Source of the DNA: Kitasatospora terrestris
GTDB lineage: Bacteria > Actinomycetota > Actinomycetes > Streptomycetales > Streptomycetaceae
Length of the DNA stretch: 64,000 bases
Direction of reading: 5' to 3'
Assembly (NCBI RefSeq): GCF_039542905.1
Contig: NZ_BAABIS010000001.1
Location: 4,216,001 to 4,280,000, forward strand
A model generated the notes under the pieces. It saw nothing but the letters and a program-made list of their open reading frames with translations, did not search any database and was not told the DNA's origin. Below, piece after piece: positions 1 to 8,178 of the stretch. Every line of letters begins with the position of its first letter. Position 1 is the stretch's first letter. A program made the translations under genes and the position numbers.

Positions 1-486
1 GAATCTGCATGGACCTCGAATACCACGACAGATGGCGGCGGGCCGGACAGTGTGATCAACCTTTTCCGGATTCCCACACTCCACCCGTTGCACCTGGTGT
101 TTCAGAGGCCCGCCGTTTCCCTGCGGCCCCCTTGGGCCACCGGGGAAATGAACGTGGCAATCCTGCGCACCGGGCGTTTCGTCGGCCTCGTGCGGCGCTG
201 CGCCGAAGAAGCCGAGGCGGAACTCGACCCGGCCGCCGCCGTGCGGCACGGCTCACGGCCGGCCGACCCGGACGAACAGTTCGAGCACATTCGATCCCTG
301 GAAAGCACCACCCGGAAACTCGTCCGGAAGCGGCTGATCGCCGCTGCGACAGCTGCGCCGTACGTTCCAGCACGTCGGCCCGGTACCGGTGCACATCGGC
401 GCCCGGAACTTCACCGACCTCGGCAGAGCGGCCGATCCGGCCGGGGCAGGGGAACCCGCCCCGGCCGGCCGTTCCCCGTCGGGCCG
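1..486. other. Unassigned left-edge region, possible broken reading frame
   Basis: No gene is confidently called here. A plus-strand frame from an ATG at 148 to about 340 has high third-position GC and reads like protein (it contains RFVGLVRRCAEEAEAELD). From about 340 the coding-like signal moves to a neighbouring frame, which reads HVGPVPVHIGARNFTDLG. That pattern fits a frameshifted remnant, but no family is recognised and no good ribosome site precedes the ATG. A 69-residue minus-strand frame (102-311) is probably its mirror image. The stretch also holds the region downstream of the minus-strand oxidoreductase. Confidence 0.25.
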
Positions 487-1464
487 TCAGACCGTGAGGA
501 CGACCTTGCCGACCTGCTCGCCCGCCTCGACCACGCGGTGCGCCTCGGCGGCGTCCGCCATCGGCAGCACCCGGTCCACCACCGGCCGCACCACACCCGC
601 CTCGACCAGCGGCCAGACGTGCTCGCGGACGGCGGCGACGATCGCCGCCTTCTCCGCCAGCGGGCGGCCGCGCAGGTTGGTGGCGATCACCGCGGCCCGC
701 TTGCGCAACAGCGCGTTCAGGTCGAGCTCGCCCTTGACCCCGCCCTGCAGGCCGATGATCACCAGCCGGCCGTTGACCGCCAGCGCCTCCACGTTCCGCT
801 GCAGGTACTTGGCGCCGATGATGTCCAGGACCACGTCCGCCCCGGCGCCGTCCGTCGCCTTCCGGACCTCCGCCACGAAGTCCTGCTCGCGGTAGTCGAT
901 CAGGACGTCCGCGCCCAGCTCCGCACAGCGCTCCAGCTTCGCCGCGCTGCCGGCGGTGACCAGCACCCGCGCCCCGACCGCCTTCGCCAGCTGGATCGCC
1001 ATCGTGCCGATCCCGCTCGCCCCGCCGTGGACCAGCACCGTCTCGGCGGGCCGCAGGTGCGCCGTCATGAAGAGGTTCGACCAGACCGTGCAGACCACCT
1101 CGGGCAGCGCCGCCGCCCGCTCCGCGTCCAGACCCGCCGGGACCGGCAGCAGCTGGCCGGCCGGCACCGCCACCCGCTCCGCGTACCCGCCGCCGGTCAG
1201 CAGCGCGCACACCTCGTCCCCGACGCCCCAGCCCGCGACGCCCGGACCGAGCGCGACGATCCGCCCGGCGCACTCCAGCCCCGGGTACGGCGAGGTGCCG
1301 GGCGGCGGGTCGTAGAAGCCCTGACGCTGCAACAGGTCGGCCCGGTTGACCGCACCGGCCGCGACCTCGACCAGGACCTCGCCCGCACCGGGCACGGGAT
1401 CGGGCACCTCGGCCCAGGTCAGCACCTCGGGTCCGCCCGGCCGGGAAATCGTGATGGCTCGCAT
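487..1464 (-). CDS. NAD(P)H:quinone oxidoreductase, zinc-less MDR family
   Basis: The 325-residue protein belongs to the medium-chain dehydrogenase/reductase superfamily, quinone oxidoreductase (zeta-crystallin/PIG3-like) branch, which reduces quinones or related carbonyls with NADPH in the cytoplasm. It opens with MRAITISRPGGPEVL, has the GroES-like N-terminal domain (GAGEVLVEVAAGAVNRADLL) and a Rossmann segment with VLVHGGASGIGTMAIQLAK. The catalytic zinc ligands of true alcohol dehydrogenases are absent, as expected. The reading frame extends upstream to 1731, but the ATG at 1464 begins exactly at the family's usual N-terminus. It is divergent from the potassium channel gene. The exact substrate cannot be told. 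Confidence 0.88.
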   Translation of the reverse strand: MRAITISRPGGPEVLTWAEVPDPVPGAGEVLVEVAAGAVNRADLLQRQGFYDPPPGTSPYPGLECAGRIVALGPGVAGWGVGDEVCALLTGGGYAERVAVPAGQLLPVPAGLDAERAAALPEVVCTVWSNLFMTAHLRPAETVLVHGGASGIGTMAIQLAKAVGARVLVTAGSAAKLERCAELGADVLIDYREQDFVAEVRKATDGAGADVVLDIIGAKYLQRNVEALAVNGRLVIIGLQGGVKGELDLNALLRKRAAVIATNLRGRPLAEKAAIVAAVREHVWPLVEAGVVRPVVDRVLPMADAAEAHRVVEAGEQVGKVVLTV

Positions 1465-1579
1465 GCGGCCCACGCTACAAGTGGGCCCGGCGTCAAGTGA
1501 CGTGGCGTCCGGATGTCGGGGTGGCGACACTCCGCGAAAGGGTGTCCCGAAGGGCGGTACGCCCCCCATCCTTGACCGT

Positions 1580-2608
1580 GTGCCGTACTCGAACCCGCCG
1601 ATCGTCTCCCTGCCGGCCCGGCCCACCACGCCGCCGATCCGGCAGGTCCTCAAGCGGCTGCTGCTGGCCCTGGGCGTCCTCGTCCTCACCGCGCTGGTCG
1701 TCTGGGCCGACCACGCCGGGTACAACGACAACTCCGACGGCAGCGTCGACTTCCTGGACGCCGCGTACTACGCCACCGTCACCCTCTCGACCACCGGCTA
1801 CGGCGACATCACCCCGGTCAGCGACAGCGCCCGGCTGATCAACATCCTGGTGATCACCCCGCTGCGCGTGGTCTTCCTGATCATCCTGGTCGGCACCACC
1901 CTCGAGGTGCTCACCGAACGCACCCGCCAGCAATGGCGCATCGGACGCTGGAGGTCCACCGTGCGCGAGCACACCGTCGTGATCGGCTACGGCACCAAGG
2001 GCCGCAGCGCGGTGGACACCCTGATCGGCCAGGGCGTGCCCAAAACCTCCATCGTGGTCGTCGACCCGCACCCCCGGGCCGTCGAACAGGCCACCCACCA
2101 CGGCCTCACCGGCGTGGTCGGCGACGCCACCCGCACCGAGACCCTGCTCCGCGCCGAACTCCCCCGCGCCGCGCAGGTGGTCGTCGCCCCCGAACGCGAC
2201 GACACCGCCGCGCTGATCACCCTCACCGCCCGCCAGCTCAACAAGAGCGCCACCGTGGTCGCCGCCGTCCGCGAGGACGAGAACGCCCCGCTGCTGCGCC
2301 AGAGCGGCGCCGACGTCGTGGTCACCAGCTCCAGCTCGGCCGGCCGGCTGCTCGGCATGTCGATGCTCAGCCCGCACGCCGGCTCGGTGATGGAGGACCT
2401 GCTCACCTACGGCAACGGCCTGGACGTGGTCGAGCGCCCGGTCAACCGGGCCGAGGCCGGGCGCAGCCCGCGCGAGGTCGAGGAGCTGGTCGTCGCGGTG
2501 GTCCGCGGCCGACGGGTGCTCAACTACACCGAGCCGGAAGCCGCCACCCTCCAGCTCACCGACCGTCTGATCGTCATCAAGCCGGCCACCGCCCCGACCC
2601 CGCAGTGA
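1580..2608 (+). CDS. Two-TM potassium channel with C-terminal RCK/TrkA-N domain
   Basis: This 342-residue protein combines a pore module with a cytoplasmic NAD-binding regulatory domain. Near residues 30-50 lies a first membrane helix (LLLALGVLVLTALVVWA), then a pore loop whose selectivity filter reads TLSTTGYGDITP (the K+ channel TxGYG signature), then a second helix (INILVITPLRVVFLIILVG). The RCK/TrkA-N fold follows (HTVVIGYGTKGRSAVDTL). Length and order match bacterial MthK-like channels. The GTG at 1580 is chosen because it places the first helix at the usual distance; no strong ribosome site is visible and the frame is open upstream to 1346. Gating ligand unknown. Confidence 0.85.
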   Translation: MPYSNPPIVSLPARPTTPPIRQVLKRLLLALGVLVLTALVVWADHAGYNDNSDGSVDFLDAAYYATVTLSTTGYGDITPVSDSARLINILVITPLRVVFLIILVGTTLEVLTERTRQQWRIGRWRSTVREHTVVIGYGTKGRSAVDTLIGQGVPKTSIVVVDPHPRAVEQATHHGLTGVVGDATRTETLLRAELPRAAQVVVAPERDDTAALITLTARQLNKSATVVAAVREDENAPLLRQSGADVVVTSSSSAGRLLGMSMLSPHAGSVMEDLLTYGNGLDVVERPVNRAEAGRSPREVEELVVAVVRGRRVLNYTEPEAATLQLTDRLIVIKPATAPTPQ

Positions 2609-2683
2609 CCGGCCCCCGCCCCCGGACAGCACCGATCCGCCGGCAGCACGGCGCGACGGCGGAACCGGGTCGGCGGGGTCCGG

Positions 2684-4138
2684 TCAGTGCAGCGGGAGGA
2701 GTTCGGCCCGGCCGCCGGCCGGGACGCCGCCCGGGGGGACCACGGCCAGCGCCTCGGCCAGGGCCAGGCCGCGCAGCATCGCCGGGCCGTCGAACGGCAG
2801 CGGCACCGCGCCGTCGGTCCGGCGGACCACCGGGACCAGCCGGGTGTCCCGCGGGTGGCCCGGCAGCTCGGCGGCGACCCGTTCGGTCCGCCCACGCCCG
2901 TCCCCCGGTGCCGGGCGACCCCTGAGCGCGCGCAACAGCGGCAGGGCGAGGGTCACCGTGCCGGCCACCGCCGCCAGCGGGTTGCCGGGCAGGCCGACCA
3001 GGTGCCGGCCGCCGGGCAGCCGGGCGAGCAGCATCGGGTGCCCGGGCCGGACGGCCACCCCGTCCACCAGCAGGTGCCCGCCGGTCGCCTCCAGCGCGGC
3101 GTGCAGGAAGTCCACCGGCCCGGCGGCGGTACCGCCGGTGGTCAGCACCACGTCGGCGGGCGAGTGCCGGATCGCGTCGCGCAGCAGCCCGAAGTCGTCC
3201 CGGACGCAGCGCCGTCCGATCACCTCCGCACCGGCGGCGGCGAGCATCGGCGGCAGCAGCGGCCCGAGCGCGTCCCGGACCCGCCCGGGCCCGGGCACCC
3301 CGTTCTCCTGCAGTTCGTCCCCGAGGACCAGCAGTTCCACCGTCGGCCGGCGCCGGACCAGCAGCGTGTCGTGCCCGGCGGCCGCGGCCAGCCCCAGCAC
3401 CACCGCCGTCACCTCGGTCCCGGCCGGCAGCAGGGCCTCGCCCCTCCGGCACTCCTGCCCGCGAGGCCGTACGTCCTGCCCGGGCCCCACGGACCCGTGC
3501 AGCAGCCCGCCGCCGCCCGGCCGTACCGCGGCCGCAGGTTCGCCACCACTCGCCCCCGCCGACCCGTCGGACCGGCGCCCCGCACCCGCCGTGCCCCGTC
3601 CGACGGAGCCCCGGGCCCCGGGCCCCGCCCCCGCCCGGCCGCCGGTTTTCGCCGACCCGTGCTCCTGCTCGGCCGGGAAGCCCGGAGCGGTACCCTCAGC
3701 GGCCGCCCCACCGGGGCCGTTCGGGCCCGCCGGCGGTTCCACGCGGCCGTGCTCCCGGCGCAGGACGCCGGTCGCGCCGGACGGCAGCTGCGCCCCGGTG
3801 GCGATCTCCACCGCCTCGCCGTCGGCGAGCGGCCCGGCCGGCTGCCCGGCCAGCACCCGTCCGGCGAGCCGCCACGGCCCGGGGCCGGCCACCGCCCATC
3901 CGTCCATCGCCGAGGTATCGAACGCGGGCAGGTCGGTGAGCGCCGTGAGCGGCTCGGCCAGCGTCCGGCCGAGCGACTCGGCGAGCGTTTCCTCCCGCGC
4001 CGCCAGCGGCCCGGCGGCGGCCCGCTCGGCCGCCTGCCGGGCCTGCGGCCAGGGGCAGTGCCGCAGGGTGGGCGGGACGTCCGGCAGGACCGGCCCGTCG
4101 AAGGGGTCCACCGGGTGCAGCGACTCCACCGGGTTCAT
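2684..4138 (-). CDS. moeA: Molybdopterin molybdenumtransferase MoeA with a disordered insert
   Basis: MoeA ligates molybdate to adenylylated molybdopterin in the last steps of molybdenum cofactor synthesis. The 484-residue protein has DTSAMDGWAV (residues 74-83), EIATGAQLPSGA, VVLTTGGTAAGPVDF and the GLPGNPLAAVAG loop typical of MoeA. It is about 70 residues longer than usual because of a Gly/Ala/Arg-rich segment at roughly residues 134-204, inserted between the GAQLPSGA stretch and the RRGE motif; this looks disordered. The ATG at 4138 overlaps the upstream gene's stop codon (ATGA), so translation is probably coupled. mobA lies upstream on the same strand. Confidence 0.9.
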   Translation of the reverse strand: MNPVESLHPVDPFDGPVLPDVPPTLRHCPWPQARQAAERAAAGPLAAREETLAESLGRTLAEPLTALTDLPAFDTSAMDGWAVAGPGPWRLAGRVLAGQPAGPLADGEAVEIATGAQLPSGATGVLRREHGRVEPPAGPNGPGGAAAEGTAPGFPAEQEHGSAKTGGRAGAGPGARGSVGRGTAGAGRRSDGSAGASGGEPAAAVRPGGGGLLHGSVGPGQDVRPRGQECRRGEALLPAGTEVTAVVLGLAAAAGHDTLLVRRRPTVELLVLGDELQENGVPGPGRVRDALGPLLPPMLAAAGAEVIGRRCVRDDFGLLRDAIRHSPADVVLTTGGTAAGPVDFLHAALEATGGHLLVDGVAVRPGHPMLLARLPGGRHLVGLPGNPLAAVAGTVTLALPLLRALRGRPAPGDGRGRTERVAAELPGHPRDTRLVPVVRRTDGAVPLPFDGPAMLRGLALAEALAVVPPGGVPAGGRAELLPLH

Positions 4139-4443
4139 GCCCCCGCCGGCCCCGCGCCGCCCGCGCCCTGCCCGGTCGGCGGTGCGGCGGGCGGCCGGGC
4201 CGCCTCGACCCACCGCTCGGCCAGCGCCCCGGCCTTCGCGCTCGCCTCCGCGACCGCCGCCGCCCCGCCGCCGCGCTGCGCGGCCGCGTACCCGACCAGG
4301 AAGGCGGTCAGTGGCGCGGCCGGGCGGTCGACCCCGTGCGCGACCACCCGGGTGAGGTCGAGCAGCCCCCGGACGTCGACGTCCAGTTCGATGCCCAACT
4401 CGGTGCTGACCTCGGCGATCCAGTCGTCCAGCGTGCGCTCCAT
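4135..4443 (-). CDS. DUF6457 family small protein
   Basis: A 102-residue acidic, helical protein beginning MERTLDDWIAEVSTELGIEL. It matches my memory of the actinobacterial DUF6457 family, which is often found beside moeA. The last ~15 residues are Gly/Ala/Pro-rich. Its stop codon overlaps the moeA start by four bases, and mobA lies 143 bases upstream, so it sits inside a molybdenum-cofactor gene group. No enzymatic motif is visible; an accessory role in cofactor synthesis is inference from position only. Confidence 0.7.
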   Translation of the reverse strand: MERTLDDWIAEVSTELGIELDVDVRGLLDLTRVVAHGVDRPAAPLTAFLVGYAAAQRGGGAAAVAEASAKAGALAERWVEAARPPAAPPTGQGAGGAGPAGA

Positions 4444-4586
4444 AGCCCCATGCTGCCCGATCCGGGGCCGCCGGGGCCGCTCGCCCGGTGAGCATCGCGG
4501 GTCGTTTCGCTCACGGCGTCGTCCGCACGGCGGTGAGACGGCGTCCCGGCGGGATCCCGGCGGGCGGCGCGGCGGCGTCCCGCCGG

Positions 4587-5201
4587 TCAGCGCCCGCCCC
4601 GCTGCGCCCGCTCCCGCTCGCGGGCCCGCTCCAGTTCCTCCCAGGTGTCGCAGTCGTACGCGGCGCCCCGGGGGTCGGCCAGCCGGACCAGTCGCAGCCC
4701 CGCGGTGAGCCGCCGCACCGGCTTCCCCGCCGGATCGCCGAGCCCGTCGAGCGCGGTCCGCAGCGGCCCGGTCCGGTAGCCGGCCGCGAGCGGCTGGTCC
4801 CGCCCGTCCGCGTCGACCAGCAGCGCCCCGTCCGCGGCGTCCTCCGTGCCCGGGGCCGGTCCGTCGAGTGCGGCGAGCAGCCGCCGCACCGTCGCCGGGT
4901 CCAGGAACGGCAGGTCGGCGGCGAGCAGCAGCACCCGCTCGGCGGTGACCTCCGCCAGTCCGGCGGCGACCGCGGCGACCGGCCCGCCGCCCGGGGGCTG
5001 CTCGCGGGTCCAGCGCACCTGCGGGTGCCGGGTGGCCCGTTCCGGCCCGACCACCACGACGGTCCGCGCGCCCGCGCAGGCGTCCAGCACCCGGTCGAGC
5101 AGGGTGCGGCCCCCCACCGCGAGGCCGGGCTTGTCGGCCCCGCCCAGTCGGCTGCCCGCGCCGCCGGCCAGCACCACCACGTCGTACTCCGTCGCCGTCA
5201 T
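4587..5201 (-). CDS. mobA: Molybdenum cofactor guanylyltransferase MobA-like
   Basis: This 204-residue nucleotidyltransferase would transfer GMP (or CMP in MocA-type relatives) to molybdenum-molybdopterin. The N-terminus reads VVVLAGGAGSRLGGADKPGL, the nucleotide-binding signature of the family (LAGGxSxRxGxDK), and LLLAADLPFL carries the metal-binding aspartate. The C-terminus has the late YDCDTWEEL element. Length is normal. It lies 30 bases downstream of the metallo-beta-lactamase-fold gene and upstream of the DUF6457 gene and moeA. GTP versus CTP preference cannot be decided by eye. Confidence 0.85.
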   Translation of the reverse strand: MTATEYDVVVLAGGAGSRLGGADKPGLAVGGRTLLDRVLDACAGARTVVVVGPERATRHPQVRWTREQPPGGGPVAAVAAGLAEVTAERVLLLAADLPFLDPATVRRLLAALDGPAPGTEDAADGALLVDADGRDQPLAAGYRTGPLRTALDGLGDPAGKPVRRLTAGLRLVRLADPRGAAYDCDTWEELERARERERAQRGGR

Positions 5202-5231
5202 GCGGCCAGTATCCGCCGGGCGCCGGGCCGG

Positions 5232-6167
5232 CTACGGCTCGTCGTCCTCGACGATCTCCGCGTCCACGATGCCGTTGTCCTCCGGCGCCGGCGGCTCGGT
5301 GACGTTGGCGGCGGCGCCCAGCTCCAGGATGGCCGGCAGGGTCAGCCCGCCGTAGCGCTCGTTGACCGCCGCGGCCAGCGCCTCCGCGTCGTGCGGGTGC
5401 TCGGCGAGGGCGTGGTCGAAGTCGCGCAGGTAGCCGTCGGTGAAGGTGAGCACCCGCATCGCGTCGTCGTCGGAGCCGGGCGCCCGGTGTCCGGCGATCA
5501 CCCGTTCCACCCCGAGTTCGGCGATCCGGGCCAGGTTCGCGGCCCACTCGGCGCGCTCGCCCGGGCCGGTGTCGGCCGTCCACACGTGGGTGCCGTTGTA
5601 GACGAAGTCGCCGGCCACCACCGTGCGGATGCTCGGTAGGTGCGCCACCGTGGAGCCCCCGCAGTCGCCCTGGCCGAGCTCCAGCACCCGGATGAACTGC
5701 CGGTCGAGCACCAGCGGCTGCGGCAGCAGCGGGCTGGGCACCAGCGGCTGGTCGGGGATGTCGTCGCCGTACACCGGCTTCCACTGCTCGACCTTGGCGG
5801 CGGCGGTCCGCATGATCCCGTCGACCACCGAGGGGGCGGCGAGCAGCTGCGCGGCGGGGAACAGCCGCAGCACCTCCTCGGCACCGAAGTAGTGGTCGGG
5901 GTGCTGGTGGGTGACCAGGATGGCGAGCAGCTGCCGGTCCTTCCCGGCGATCCACTCGGCGAGCTCCCGGCCCGCGCTGCGGGTCAGCTGGGCGTCGACC
6001 AGGACCGCCGTGCGCTCGCCCATGATCAACGCGGACGTCGCGAAGAACGCGGTCTCGGGGCCGGTGAAGACGTCCACCTCCAGGGGCGGCGGCAACGGCT
6101 GCGGACCGGCACCGCCGGGGACCGCCCGGTCCACTCCGCCGGTCTCGTCGGGCGGGAACGCCGTCAC
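5232..6167 (-). CDS. MBL-fold metallohydrolase
   Basis: A 311-residue metallo-beta-lactamase-fold hydrolase. The metal-binding motif appears as THQHPDHYFG, an HxHxDH-type signature, with later ligands suggested by VVAGDFVYNG and VIAGHRAPG. The GTG at 6167 is preferred over the frame's upstream extension because AGGGAG sits just before it and the hydrophilic start MTAFPPDETGG (GTG read as Met) leads directly into the fold. It is 30 bases upstream of mobA and may be co-transcribed. Substrate unknown. The acidic C-terminus (DAEIVEDDEP) carries no recognised domain. Confidence 0.8.
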   Translation of the reverse strand: MTAFPPDETGGVDRAVPGGAGPQPLPPPLEVDVFTGPETAFFATSALIMGERTAVLVDAQLTRSAGRELAEWIAGKDRQLLAILVTHQHPDHYFGAEEVLRLFPAAQLLAAPSVVDGIMRTAAAKVEQWKPVYGDDIPDQPLVPSPLLPQPLVLDRQFIRVLELGQGDCGGSTVAHLPSIRTVVAGDFVYNGTHVWTADTGPGERAEWAANLARIAELGVERVIAGHRAPGSDDDAMRVLTFTDGYLRDFDHALAEHPHDAEALAAAVNERYGGLTLPAILELGAAANVTEPPAPEDNGIVDAEIVEDDEP

Positions 6168-6360
6168 GTCTGCTCCCTGGTCGAGGCGGTGGGCCGCACC
6201 GGCCCCGTCCCCACCAGCTTGGGAGGAAGCCCGGGCCGATGCCGGGTAGGCGCGCCCAGGAGGGTGATCATCCGTGGCCGAATCAGGCCGGTCACGGACG
6301 TCGGCTAGAGTCTGATCCTTCACGAGGCGGCCCACCGGTACAGAGAGCAGGGAGCACGCC

Positions 6361-7554
6361 ATGGACAGGCTCCGCAACGCCGTCCGCCCCTACGCCTGGG
6401 GATCGGTCACGGCCATCCCGGCACTGCTCGGGCAGGCCCCCACCGGCGAACCGCAGGCCGAACTGTGGATGGGCGCGCACCCCGGCGACCCTTCGTGGAT
6501 CGACCGGGGCGACGGCCCCCGCTCGCTCGCCGACGTGATCGCCGCCGACCCGCGGGCCGAGCTCGGTGCCGCCGCGGTCGCCAAGTTCGGCACCGAACTG
6601 CCCTTCCTGTTCAAGGTGCTGGCCGCCGGACTCCCGCTCTCCCTGCAGGCGCACCCCACCCTCGACCAGGCCAGGGCCGGCTTCGCCGACGAGGAGGCCC
6701 GCGGCGTCCCGCTGGACGCCCCGCACCGCAACTACCGGGACGCGAACCACAAGCCCGAGCTGATCTGCGCGCTGGACGAGTTCGAGGGCCTGTGCGGCTT
6801 CCGCGCACCCGCCGCCACCGCCGACCTGATGGCCTCGCTCGGCGTGCCCGCGCTCGACCCGCTGATCGACGTGCTGCGGGCCAAGCCCGAGTCCGAGGCG
6901 CTGCGCGAGGTCCTCGCCACCGTCCTGTCGATGACCGGCCCCGAGGCCGAGCACACCGTCAGCGAGGTCGCCCGCGCCCTGACCGCGGCCGCACCCGGCG
7001 ACCCGACCGGCGCCCTGGCCGGCTACGCCTTCGCCGCCGCCGAGCACCCCGGCGACACCGGGCTGCTCGCCGCACTGCTGCTCAACCACGTCGTGCTGCG
7101 GCCCGGCGAGGCCCTCTACCTCGGCGCCGGCGTCCCGCACGCCTACCTGCGCGGCACCGGCGTGGAGATCATGGCCAACTCCGACAACGTGCTGCGCTGC
7201 GGGCTCACCCCCAAGCACGTGGACGTCCCGGAGCTGCTCCGGGTGGTCGACTTCGAGGCCGCCGCACCGCAGGTGCTTCGCCCGGAGGCGGACGCCGCCG
7301 GCGAGCGGCTCTACCCGGTGCCGATCGACGAGTTCCGGATCAGCCGGTACGAGCCGGCCGACCGGCCCGTCGAGCTGCCCGGCGGTGCCCCGCAGATCCT
7401 GCTCTGCACCGAGGGCACGGCCTTCCTGTCCGCCGCCGACGGCACCGGGCTGACGCTGGCGCGCGGCGAGTCCGCCTTCCTGCCCGCCGGGGGCGGCCCC
7501 GTCGGGCTGCGTGGCGCCGGCGCCACGGTCTTCCGGGCCACCGTCACCCTCTGA
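6361..7554 (+). CDS. manA: Mannose-6-phosphate isomerase, class I
   Basis: ManA interconverts fructose-6-phosphate and mannose-6-phosphate, feeding GDP-mannose and mannosylated envelope components. The 397-residue protein has the type I zinc ligands in LSLQAHPT (residues ~93-100) and NHKPELICAL (~129-138), and the substrate loop LGAGVPHAYLRG. The N-terminus MDRLRNAVRPYAWGS is typical. The sequence GCAGGGAGCACGCC precedes the ATG. It is divergent from the metallohydrolase and convergent with the MarR gene. Confidence 0.93.
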   Translation: MDRLRNAVRPYAWGSVTAIPALLGQAPTGEPQAELWMGAHPGDPSWIDRGDGPRSLADVIAADPRAELGAAAVAKFGTELPFLFKVLAAGLPLSLQAHPTLDQARAGFADEEARGVPLDAPHRNYRDANHKPELICALDEFEGLCGFRAPAATADLMASLGVPALDPLIDVLRAKPESEALREVLATVLSMTGPEAEHTVSEVARALTAAAPGDPTGALAGYAFAAAEHPGDTGLLAALLLNHVVLRPGEALYLGAGVPHAYLRGTGVEIMANSDNVLRCGLTPKHVDVPELLRVVDFEAAAPQVLRPEADAAGERLYPVPIDEFRISRYEPADRPVELPGGAPQILLCTEGTAFLSAADGTGLTLARGESAFLPAGGGPVGLRGAGATVFRATVTL

Positions 7555-7594
7555 CACCCGCTCGGGCCGCACCTCCCGCGCCGGGAAGTACGGC

Positions 7595-8125
7595 CTACCC
7601 GCGGGTGGTGCGGGCCGCGACCTGGCCCAGCAGCCGGTCCAGCAGGCCGACCAGGACGGTCCGCTCGTCCGCCGTCAGACCGGCCACCAGCTCCGCCTCC
7701 CGGCCGAGCACCGCGTCCACCGAACGCTCGATCACCGCGTGCCCCTCCTCGGTCAGCGACACCTCCACCGAACGGCGGCCGGCGGCGGACGGCGCCCTGC
7801 GCACCAGCCCCTCCCGCTCCGCCCGGGCCACCCGCTGCGAGATCGCCCCGGCCGTCACCAGCGTCCGCCGGGCCAGCTCGCGGGTGGTCAGCACGTACGG
7901 CGGCCCGGAGCGGCGCAGCGTGGAGAGCAGGTCGAGGGTGGCCGCGTCGATGTCCGCCTCGCGCAGCACGCGGCCGCGGTCGTCCGCGAACAGCTTGGCG
8001 AGCCGCCAGATCGGCGTGACCACCTCGATCGACCCGGTGGGGGTGCCGGGCCGCTCCCGGTGCCAGGCCGCCGCGATCTCGGCCGCCGAGTAGGGTGCCC
8101 GGTATCCCGCGCCGTCCTCGACCAT
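7595..8125 (-). CDS. MarR-family transcriptional regulator
   Basis: A 176-residue winged-helix regulator. The recognition region reads LTTRELARRTLVTAGAISQRVARAEREGLV, followed by a wing with AAGRRSVEVSLTEEG and a C-terminal dimerisation helix. It is transcribed divergently from the SDR gene. The 53-base gap between the two contains a near-perfect 20-base palindrome at 8141-8160, the natural candidate for its operator. MarR proteins usually repress such divergent partners until a small phenolic or oxidant ligand binds; the ligand here is unknown. Confidence 0.87.
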   Translation of the reverse strand: MVEDGAGYRAPYSAAEIAAAWHRERPGTPTGSIEVVTPIWRLAKLFADDRGRVLREADIDAATLDLLSTLRRSGPPYVLTTRELARRTLVTAGAISQRVARAEREGLVRRAPSAAGRRSVEVSLTEEGHAVIERSVDAVLGREAELVAGLTADERTVLVGLLDRLLGQVAARTTRG

Positions 8126-8140
8126 GTGCGTTCCTCCCGC

Positions 8141-8160
8141 TATGTTTAGATCTAAACGTA
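8141..8160. promoter_or_regulatory. Palindromic operator between marR and SDR genes
   Basis: The core GTTTAGATCTAAAC (8144-8157) is a perfect 14-base palindrome, and the symmetry extends to 20 bases with one mismatch. It is unusually AT-rich for this genome and lies between the divergent starts at 8125 and 8179. Size and position fit a MarR-dimer operator controlling both genes. Confidence 0.7.
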
Positions 8161-8178
8161 TCAGTCGGGAGGGAACCC

